NCBI GenBank assembly: GCA_006226375.1
Contig: SBHC01000060.1
Span: forward strand, 42,747-106,746
DNA length: 64,000 nucleotides
Source of the DNA: Deltaproteobacteria bacterium
Lineage (GTDB): Bacteria; Myxococcota_C; UBA6777
Direction of reading: 5' to 3'
Shown: positions 23,978 through 31,350 of the stretch, in pieces
Numbering within the stretch: position 1 is the first letter of the stretch
Layout of the letters: each line of letters starts with the position of its first letter
Notes under the pieces: generated by a model
Seen by the model: only the letters and a program-made list of their open reading frames with translations
What the model was told of the DNA's origin: nothing
Database searches by the model: none
Position numbers and translations under genes: made by a program

Positions 23978-24727
23978 ATGAGCTCTATCACAAACGAAAA
24001 TCCTACCAATCCACCTTCAGTTAAGACTCCCGATAATGGAGATTGTGCCCCAAATCGGAACAAGTATTGCGTTCCTCCAGACGCGAGCGCCACGGGTCAC
24101 GCTCACTTTTTGTACTTTGTTGCAGACTGGATACGGTTTGAGAACATTCGCGAGTTGTATCTAGCCGGTCAAAGTCAGAGTGGTGTGTGGAAATCTGGCG
24201 ATATTGGGGAACAAACGGTTAAGGCTTGGGTGCTCTCGACGTATGGGTTAAGCAGTGCGTTTGTTGGGGAGTTAGAGAAAGACTTTGCAACTCCCCGGGA
24301 TCTTACAGGTAAGACTCTTACGGAGTATGACAGCACCATTAAGACATACGTGGCGCAGGAAAATCTAGCCACTCCGCCCAGCACGGTAGGTAGTTCTGGA
24401 AGCTGCTCTTCGGGGCAGGCTACATTCTGTCTTCCGATCGACACCACGGCGTCGGGACATGGTCCACTCACATACTTTTTGTCGGACTGGGTTCGTTTTC
24501 AACACATTCGTGAATTGTACATCCCTGGAGCTAGCGGTTCGGAAGTATGGAAAGACTCAGATACTGTGACCCTCCTAAAGGGAACCTATGGATTGACCCA
24601 AAAAGCGAATGCGTCTGACCCAGACGGTCATATCGATGTCCTTCAGAAACCAAAAACGCAACGCGGTGGGCTACGAGGGTTTCTCGAAACTGAGTTGGAA
24701 CAGCTCTTTAAGGGATATATTTGGTAA
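23978..24727 (+). CDS. Protein of two internal repeats, 249 aa
   Basis: No family recognised, but the protein is clearly an internal duplication. Residues ~30-70 (CVPPDASATGHAHFLYFVA, then DWIRFENIRELYLAG and GVWK) and ~150-190 (CLPIDTTASGHGPLTYFLS, then DWVRFQHIRELYIPG and EVWK) match at most positions. Each unit has a conserved Cys pair, a TGH/SGH motif and the DW(I/V)RFxxIRELY core. It has no signal peptide. AGGAGAGATAAG precedes the ATG. It lies 11-98 bp upstream of the ferritin-fold gene, depending on that gene's start, which suggests the two act together. Confidence 0.7.
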   Translation: MSSITNENPTNPPSVKTPDNGDCAPNRNKYCVPPDASATGHAHFLYFVADWIRFENIRELYLAGQSQSGVWKSGDIGEQTVKAWVLSTYGLSSAFVGELEKDFATPRDLTGKTLTEYDSTIKTYVAQENLATPPSTVGSSGSCSSGQATFCLPIDTTASGHGPLTYFLSDWVRFQHIRELYIPGASGSEVWKDSDTVTLLKGTYGLTQKANASDPDGHIDVLQKPKTQRGGLRGFLETELEQLFKGYIW

Positions 24728-24824
24728 TTAGCTTACCTTGAACGTGAGCTACTCTACCTTCTTTCTTTCGTTACTTTTCTCTGGAAGCAAGTCTCTCGTC
24801 TTACCGCCTCCCATAACTCCCGCA

Positions 24825-27023
24825 ATGAAGGTCGGTCCATTGTCAAAGCAATCTCTTGAAAAATTCTTACCTGAAGTGGGTGAGGATGATGTTTATTTTG
24901 ATCCTGAGGAAAAGACTTGGCTTCCAGAGATCTTAACCCGGCGTGATCTCTATTACGCGTTAGCAGAAGCGGCTGAACTAGAGCAGTCGCTGTGCTGCAT
25001 GTACTTGTTTGCAGCGTTTTCGCTGTGTCGTTTTCGGGAGGAGATGGAATGTGTTCCAGAGGACGTCGTCCAGAAAGTTCACGAGTGGACGGCCTCGTTG
25101 TTATCCATTGCTCGGGAAGAGATGATGCATATGGGACTTGTCTGGAACTTGCAAGTTGTATTGGGGGCTTCCCCTCATCTCCATCGTCCCAATTTCCCGA
25201 TAGGAAGCCGCGCTTTTGGTCTGTTGCCCGCTCTCGAATTGCGACCTTTTTCCGTTGAGACTTTGAAGCGGTTTGCGCGATTTGAGCGGCCTGAAGCACA
25301 CGAACTACAAGACCTATGGAAGTCAGGTCTGTCACGATATGGGAAAACGATTAACGACGATCCCAAGATGCCTGAACAGGAAGGTTCTTGGGCCTGGGTA
25401 ACCCGATTGTTGCAAGCCTTGCTTGGACAATTGTGTCTAGAAACGTACAGTCCGTTTGGTGAGGTGTGGTTGGTACAAACGGATAACACACTCTCTTTGC
25501 TTTCCACGTGGCACCCCAAACACCATCCTACACAACCTGAGCGTATCCCGCACTTTGAGGCCTTAAGTCGGTATGTGGAAAGTATAGCAGATAACCCTCA
25601 GAAGCTACAACACAGCTTGGCGTGGGATCTACTTCAATCTTGGGGGAAGAGTGAGTTTGTTCCGATCCTTCGTCGGAAACAATTTCATCCTCCTGTTTTC
25701 GAGAAGAAACTTGATGAGGCTGGTCTTAACACAGGTGCAGCTTTCGGCTTTAAGGCTTTGAATAGTTCGCAGCGGCTTGTCTTTGTTTTGTACTATCGTA
25801 CGGTTCTCGAACAAAAAGAGGATAATTCCTCGGGTGCTTCGAGTGATCCTATCACAAACAAAACTTTGGAAGACCGGGAAAAGCTTGCTCTCGTTGAAGG
25901 TCTGCTTTCTCCGTTCCGATGGATCGATCTTGCGGCAAAAGTTCGCAACCCTCTCCACGAATGGATGGAAAGCATCTTTCCCCAACGTTTGCTACCTGAC
26001 AAAAGCCTTTCCCCCATGCGTCCTGTCCCTGGTGAACTCAAATACCGTACTATTGGGAGGTTGTATCGACAGATTCGTCAGGGCATCATAGAACTGTATG
26101 ACAAGCTTGGTCAGGATGAGGGCCTTTTACTGTTACGTCCTCAAGCAGTCACAACACAAGATACCAATCCAAGCTATCTTGCTCGTGTGCAGATGGTGAT
26201 TCCCTCTGTTCGCAAATTTGATGAGGTTCTCTCCAGTTTGTTCAAAGTGATTGAAGGAGGGGAGGGAGAGTTTTTTTCTGCTCCAAAAACGGACCAAGAC
26301 GGTTGGCTCAATAATAATGGTCATTATCTTCGTTTGTTGGAAATACTCAAGGAAGCGGACAAGTTTGAGTTAGAGCTACTAGTTCGGCCGGTTGTTCCGA
26401 ATCCGTTGACCCGCAAGCCTCACAATGTACAACGTAGAATTGGAGATGGCAGTCAATTTCCCATGACACTGTTGGAACATCCAGCGGCTTTGCTTGCCGC
26501 CCAAACTTTCAATGCTGTGTATGAGGTGATGTTGCGTATGTTACAGCGCTTGTTTTGTCACCAAGGTATCTTCGATGCCAAGCCTGAGCCTGATTGTCCG
26601 TTCTATGAAGAAGGTGCAAAGGAAGCGAAACTTCTAGCTCGCATGGTGTTTTCTCCTTTGATGTCTGGTCTTTTACGACCACTTGGAGAGCTTCTTACGC
26701 TCTTGCCAATCAGCCTTGATGCTCCATCTAGTGTTCTTTCAGCAGGACCCAATTTTGAGTTGTATCGCGATGTGCATCTGCTGGAGCATAAACGAACGGC
26801 CTGGACCTTTTTTACGGAACGTTTTGATGAGATCCATCAATCACTTGTGGATTTGAGAGGGTTGTTGGAGTGGGACAGAGTTCACGGACAGTTATTTCAT
26901 CTGTCTGAAGTTATATACGAACTCCAGCTACGTCGAGTTGAAGACATGATTAAGGATAGCGGGTTGATTGCGAAGAAGCTTGGCGAGATGCGGGACACTA
27001 TGCCGAAAGAAAAAAAACTCTGA
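24825..27023 (+). CDS. Ferritin-like-domain protein related to VioB-type iminophenyl-pyruvate dimer synthases
   Basis: A 732-residue protein with an N-terminal ferritin-like four-helix domain (residues ~35-190). Metal-site residues typical of this domain are visible: Glu in AAELEQSL, the EExxH-type IAREEMMHM, and the following LVWNLQVVLGASP. In VioB and related enzymes the domain catalyses oxidative coupling in natural-product synthesis. The rest of the protein (to residue 732) is helical and unrecognised. The start is uncertain: no clear Shine-Dalgarno precedes the ATG at 24825, and TTG at 24738 or GTG at 24744 would begin 10-17 bases after the previous stop. No violacein-type companion oxidases are present here, so substrate is unknown. 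Confidence 0.75.
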   Translation: MKVGPLSKQSLEKFLPEVGEDDVYFDPEEKTWLPEILTRRDLYYALAEAAELEQSLCCMYLFAAFSLCRFREEMECVPEDVVQKVHEWTASLLSIAREEMMHMGLVWNLQVVLGASPHLHRPNFPIGSRAFGLLPALELRPFSVETLKRFARFERPEAHELQDLWKSGLSRYGKTINDDPKMPEQEGSWAWVTRLLQALLGQLCLETYSPFGEVWLVQTDNTLSLLSTWHPKHHPTQPERIPHFEALSRYVESIADNPQKLQHSLAWDLLQSWGKSEFVPILRRKQFHPPVFEKKLDEAGLNTGAAFGFKALNSSQRLVFVLYYRTVLEQKEDNSSGASSDPITNKTLEDREKLALVEGLLSPFRWIDLAAKVRNPLHEWMESIFPQRLLPDKSLSPMRPVPGELKYRTIGRLYRQIRQGIIELYDKLGQDEGLLLLRPQAVTTQDTNPSYLARVQMVIPSVRKFDEVLSSLFKVIEGGEGEFFSAPKTDQDGWLNNNGHYLRLLEILKEADKFELELLVRPVVPNPLTRKPHNVQRRIGDGSQFPMTLLEHPAALLAAQTFNAVYEVMLRMLQRLFCHQGIFDAKPEPDCPFYEEGAKEAKLLARMVFSPLMSGLLRPLGELLTLLPISLDAPSSVLSAGPNFELYRDVHLLEHKRTAWTFFTERFDEIHQSLVDLRGLLEWDRVHGQLFHLSEVIYELQLRRVEDMIKDSGLIAKKLGEMRDTMPKEKKL

Positions 27024-27117
27024 GCAGCTAGAATAGCTTCTTGAACAGGCGATTCAGTGTATGAACTCCTAGTTAGCTTTCTCGCGAAAGATTACCTTTG
27101 TAAAATACGAAGCCCCA

Positions 27118-28704
27118 TCACTTCTTCTTGGGAGCATGATTGTTAAGGATGGTTTCGGCTGTGTCGAAGTTGCCTTCCTGGACCGCGTGCATCATATCGA
27201 GGAGCTTGTTTTTGGGCATACGGATCTCTGGCTGCGGTGGGGGCGGTGGCTGCTCAGGAGGAAGCTTCAACGCCGCGCGAACCTCGGCTGTATCTAGCCC
27301 ATAGGCGCGTGCTCGGATCATCCAGTGGTGACGAAGAATACCGATCTGGTAATCGACAAAGTCATAGACACGTGGCTCAGGTTTGCCTTCAAACGGTCGT
27401 AACACCCGGCCCAATGCCTGTGTTGTTTTGGTTCGGTTGCCGTTGGGTACGGTCAGGTAGAGTGTGTCGAGGGGAGGGTGGTCCCATCCTTCACCGATTA
27501 AGGAGAGCGTGGCCACCAGGATCTCAGCGTCGCCCGATTGAAGCCTTTCCATCGCTTCCTCGCGGACTTTGGCTGTGAGTTTACCATGCAAAAGCACCAC
27601 AGGGAGGTTGTGATCTCGGAGAGATTGGTACAGGCTCTGGGCATGCTTCACTCGCTCGGTCACGACAAGGGAGCAGCCACCTGGCCGGTGAGTGTCAACG
27701 ATGGTCTCCACGACAAGCTTGTGTCTCTCAGAGTTGCTCGTGAGAGCCGAGATCATCGGTGTGAAATCGTTGTCGTAGATGTAATTGAACTCGGTCGTGA
27801 TCGGGAAGATTCGGGGGCTGAGCAAGCGCCCGTGTTGCTCCAGGTCGCGCTTGCCGATGCGGTAGACAATCTCACCAAACTGCAACCACAAGAGCTCGTG
27901 CAGGCCGTCTTTGCGGTAGGGCGTGGCTGTGAGCGCCACCCGGTATCGGGCAAGAAAGCTGGGCAGCACCTGACAGTAGCTTTGCGCAGGAGCGTGGTGA
28001 GCCTCGTCCACAATGACGAGACCAAACATGTCGGATAGCTCCGTCAGATCACGGCGAGCCAGCGTTTGGATCAGCGCCACCGTAAAAGGAGCAGGGCGCC
28101 ACTCTCCACCACCAATGATGCCTGGCTCCACTCCCAGAATTCTCTCGATGGAAGCCGCCGTTTGTTTCAAAAGCTCGCGCGTGTGCACCACGAACAACGT
28201 TTGGGTTTGGAGAGCATGAGCGATACCCATGGCTACCATCGTTTTTCCGCCACCTGTAGGGATAACAATGACACCACTACGAGCGCGAAGAAGTGCCTGC
28301 ACCGCGCCTTGTTGGTAGGGACGTAGCGTCGCGTCAAAGGTATACTCTGCTTGGCGCTCTGTGGCTTGGGTGGCCTGCGAATCCCAATGCAAGGTGACCT
28401 GCTGGGCTTTGGCGATGTCGGTCAGGATCTTCCAGGCACCTCGGGCGACGCTCCAGCTCTTGTCCTTGTTGACGGTGTAGGCGTGCCGGTATCGCTCGAC
28501 ATCATCGACAGGTAGGCCGTTTTCCATCTTGCGTCGCCAGGCGTTGTTCTCAAACGTAAGGGCGCGATGAAGCGAATCCTTGAGCGCCTCCAAGCCTGGA
28601 CCGGCAGGTATCTGGATGTTGCCATCCACCAACAAGTGAAGGGAGAGTTCGTCCGACAATGATGAGCCTTTTGTGTATTCCGCCTCCCTGAAAGAGAGGC
28701 ACAT
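27118..28704 (-). CDS. DEAD/DEAH-type superfamily 2 helicase
   Basis: A ~528-residue SF2 helicase of the XPB/UvrB-like restriction-type branch. Motifs in order are: a Q-like RPYQQGAVQAL, Walker A PTGGGKT, Ia VVHTREL, II DEAH in VIVDEAHHA, III LTATPYR, V around LVATLSLIGEGWDHP, and VI QALGRVLRP. An N-terminal ~140-residue domain of unknown role precedes the core, and a short Pro-rich then helical tail follows. The ATG at 28704 (GGAG two bases upstream) is one candidate; an in-frame TTG at 28755 would add 17 residues but has no Shine-Dalgarno. It is a lone gene divergent from the enolase-superfamily gene. Likely role in DNA repair or nucleic-acid remodelling. Confidence 0.88.
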   Translation of the reverse strand: MCLSFREAEYTKGSSLSDELSLHLLVDGNIQIPAGPGLEALKDSLHRALTFENNAWRRKMENGLPVDDVERYRHAYTVNKDKSWSVARGAWKILTDIAKAQQVTLHWDSQATQATERQAEYTFDATLRPYQQGAVQALLRARSGVIVIPTGGGKTMVAMGIAHALQTQTLFVVHTRELLKQTAASIERILGVEPGIIGGGEWRPAPFTVALIQTLARRDLTELSDMFGLVIVDEAHHAPAQSYCQVLPSFLARYRVALTATPYRKDGLHELLWLQFGEIVYRIGKRDLEQHGRLLSPRIFPITTEFNYIYDNDFTPMISALTSNSERHKLVVETIVDTHRPGGCSLVVTERVKHAQSLYQSLRDHNLPVVLLHGKLTAKVREEAMERLQSGDAEILVATLSLIGEGWDHPPLDTLYLTVPNGNRTKTTQALGRVLRPFEGKPEPRVYDFVDYQIGILRHHWMIRARAYGLDTAEVRAALKLPPEQPPPPPQPEIRMPKNKLLDMMHAVQEGNFDTAETILNNHAPKKK

Positions 28705-28873
28705 TTCTCCAACTTGCCACGAAGCCAATGTAGGAGGAACTGACGCAATATGCAACCAGAACCGGGTGGATACAGGATACCCTTGGGTTTACTCTTGTTA
28801 TTCAGTGGCAATCGTCTATGATGGACAAACAAGATCGCTGTTTTCCTTATGACTCCCTCATTATGGAGCGTTG

Positions 28874-30037
28874 ATGATGAGCCGCGTGCAAAAAATTGAG
28901 CTGTTCCACGTTGAAATCCCGTTGGCTGAGGCCCTGTATCCCTCGTGGTACCGAGGGTACAAGCTGGACAAACAGGTCATGACGCTGTTGAGGCTCACCA
29001 CAAACGATGGGCACCAGGGAGTCTCTGCTGGCTGGGCCTTGGGGCAGGAGCGAGAAGGACTTAAAGATTGGCTCCCCGAGATGGTGTTGGGGTTGGAGGC
29101 GGACGCGATTGAAGCCGTCCGACAGCGGCTGAAAGAGCGCGCTCGTTGGGGTTGGAACAACCACTGGGTAGAGACGGCGTTCTGGGACCTGCACGGCAAG
29201 GTGGAAGGCAAGCCCCTCTACCAGCTTTTCATGGAGCAGCCCCAAACGGTCGACAGCGTTAATGTGTACGCGTCCACGATGGAAGCTCAGGACGTTGAAA
29301 CACGATTGTCGTCGTTGGATGCCCTGAATGACAGCAACTTGCAAGCCTTGGGGCTGCGACTCTCCGGCGATATGGACAACGATCTGGAGCTGGTGCGACG
29401 AGTCCGTGAAGCTGTTGGCAACGACACGTTGTTGCTCCTGGACGGTGGTCAGGCCAATCGCGCTTGGGTTGGCGACAACGAGATCCCCAAGTGGAAGCTG
29501 TCCAGCGCCCTTGATTTTGCTGCAGCGGTCGAACCGTACCGCATTGAGTGGTTGGAGAACCCTCTCGGTGTGTATGCCTACGGTGACCTCTCGGTGCTAC
29601 GAAGTGAGTCGGCGATTCCTGTTGCTGGAGGACGACTCAACCAGGGCTGGCACGAGTACAAAGTTCTGATGGAGCAGGGCTCCTTGGATATCTATCGTCC
29701 AGATGCGACCGTCTCAGGTGGTGTCAAAACGGCGTTGCAAGTGATGGACGCTTGCTTGCGTCGAGACCTCTACTTCTCCCCCTGTGCAGGAAACAACAGC
29801 TTCTCGTTCTTGATTAACTTGCATTTGTTTGCGGCCTGTCCGCGTAAGTTTGTCTTTGAGTATCCCTGGGAGCCTGGCCGATGGGAACCTGAACAGCGCG
29901 ATGTTCTCCTGGAAGCTCCCCTCTCTCTCAATGCAGATGGAACGTTGCCTGTGCCCCAAGAGCCTGGCCTGGGTGCAAACCTCAACGAAGAGCGGCTCCA
30001 ACAACACGGCACCTTGTGGCTGGAAGTCGAGGCCTGA
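28874..30037 (+). CDS. Enolase-superfamily protein (mandelate racemase / muconate lactonising type), active site atypical
   Basis: A ~387-residue MR/MLE-type protein. The capping domain (~1-130) is followed by the barrel. Metal ligands 1 and 2 are visible in LLLLDGGQANRAW (Asp) and RIEWLENP (Glu). The third ligand position, normally GE, reads AGGR, and the usual KxK catalytic pair at the end of strand 2 is replaced by hydrophobic residues (GLRLSG). The later DIYRPDATVSGGV is conserved. Standard Mg2+-dependent proton abstraction is therefore doubtful. GGAG lies 5-8 bp before two consecutive ATGs (28874, 28877). The MEMO-family gene starts 20 bp after its stop, so they form an operon. Confidence 0.85.
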   Translation: MMSRVQKIELFHVEIPLAEALYPSWYRGYKLDKQVMTLLRLTTNDGHQGVSAGWALGQEREGLKDWLPEMVLGLEADAIEAVRQRLKERARWGWNNHWVETAFWDLHGKVEGKPLYQLFMEQPQTVDSVNVYASTMEAQDVETRLSSLDALNDSNLQALGLRLSGDMDNDLELVRRVREAVGNDTLLLLDGGQANRAWVGDNEIPKWKLSSALDFAAAVEPYRIEWLENPLGVYAYGDLSVLRSESAIPVAGGRLNQGWHEYKVLMEQGSLDIYRPDATVSGGVKTALQVMDACLRRDLYFSPCAGNNSFSFLINLHLFAACPRKFVFEYPWEPGRWEPEQRDVLLEAPLSLNADGTLPVPQEPGLGANLNEERLQQHGTLWLEVEA

Positions 30038-30057
30038 GGCGACAAAGAGGTTGTGCG

Positions 30058-31284
30058 ATGATGCGAGTGGATGTGCCCTTGCCTCGAATGCGGCGCGATC
30101 TGGACATTCAGTTTGTTCCGATTGACGACGAACCCTCGGTGTTGTTGACAGATCCATGGGCGGAAGATAGTTACCCCTGGGTGTTGAGTGACATCGCGTT
30201 TGCTGTGCTCCAATTGATGGACGGCAAGCGTTCTCTTCGTCAGATCCAGGCATCGTTGCGACGCTTTACGGGTGGCTTGTCCATGCCGATGGAGCAACTT
30301 CAACAGCTTGTCATGCAATTTCAATCGTTGATCCTGTTGGAGGACGATACCTACCGCGTGGAGCGGGTTCCTGTGCGTCAGGCTTACCTGGAGTCTTCGG
30401 CTCGCGCGCCAGCTCATGCCGGTGTCTCTTATCCGGATGATGCGGACGAATTGCGACGTTACCTCTCTGACGTTCTTGCCTTGGCTTCACCCCACCACAA
30501 CCAGGAGAACAAAGCCGGCTCCATTGTGGCCGTTGTGTCGCCACATCTGGATCTTCGCGTGGAGGAAGAAGCCTACGCGACAACCTACGAGGCGGTCCGG
30601 GGGATGGACCCTGAGCGCGTTGTCTTGCTGGGAACTGGTCATGACATTTCCGATGGCTTGTTTTCTCTGACTCACAAAGATTATGTGACGCCGTTGGGGG
30701 CCATGCCGTGCGATCGAGATGCGATGGAAGCCTTGCGAGAAGCCGGGGGCGACCTGTGCTCCTCCCATGACTTGGCTCACCGTAACGAACATGCGTTGGA
30801 GTTCCAAGTCCCCTTTCTCCAAGAAGTTCTGGCCCGACCCGACACTCCTATTGTTCCCATCCTATGTGGTAGCTTCTACAACAACCTGCAGGAAGCGAAG
30901 CGAGCGTCTGACATTACGGGGGTTTCGAAGTTCTTGGATGCTCTCCGAGGTCTTCTCACAGAGAACACTCTTGTGGTTGCTGGCGTCGATTTCTCTCACA
31001 TCGGTCGCAAGTTTGGACATGACGAGCCTGCGGCTGCCATGATGGACACGGTTCAGGCCCACGATGAGGTCTTGCTGGAGGCGTTGTGTGATCAGGATGC
31101 TCCCGGCTTTTGGGAGGAAGTCCAGCGCACGGATAACGCCTATCATGTGTGTGGCTTTTCATCCCTCAGTGTGATGATGGAGGTGCTTCCTTCTTGCAAA
31201 GGCGACGTCCTTCGTCATGACTTCTGGGATGAACAAGAGACCGAGTCAGCCGTAAGTTTCGCTTCCGTTGTCCTTCGGGGATAA
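30058..31284 (+). CDS. MEMO-family (AmmeMemoRadiSam B) protein with extra N-terminal domain
   Basis: A 408-residue protein. Residues ~130-408 match the MEMO family, related to extradiol dioxygenases and often linked to a radical-SAM partner. Typical segments are AGVSYPDDADELRRYL, a His in VSPHLDLR, LGTGH, NEHALEFQVPFLQ, and VAGVDFSH, which supply the conserved His residues of the metal site. The first ~120 residues form a separate winged-helix-like domain (WVLSDIAFAVLQLMDGKRSL) resembling PqqD/RRE peptide-binding domains; this is tentative. No radical-SAM or AMMECR1 partner gene is nearby; the partner is the enolase-like protein. GAGG precedes tandem ATGs at 30058 and 30061. Confidence 0.85.
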   Translation: MMRVDVPLPRMRRDLDIQFVPIDDEPSVLLTDPWAEDSYPWVLSDIAFAVLQLMDGKRSLRQIQASLRRFTGGLSMPMEQLQQLVMQFQSLILLEDDTYRVERVPVRQAYLESSARAPAHAGVSYPDDADELRRYLSDVLALASPHHNQENKAGSIVAVVSPHLDLRVEEEAYATTYEAVRGMDPERVVLLGTGHDISDGLFSLTHKDYVTPLGAMPCDRDAMEALREAGGDLCSSHDLAHRNEHALEFQVPFLQEVLARPDTPIVPILCGSFYNNLQEAKRASDITGVSKFLDALRGLLTENTLVVAGVDFSHIGRKFGHDEPAAAMMDTVQAHDEVLLEALCDQDAPGFWEEVQRTDNAYHVCGFSSLSVMMEVLPSCKGDVLRHDFWDEQETESAVSFASVVLRG

Positions 31285-31350
31285 CCTGAGAGAGTCGCGA
31301 AACATAGCTTCCAAGGTACCGGATTGCTATCGGCGTCGGGTTGTGTTCTG

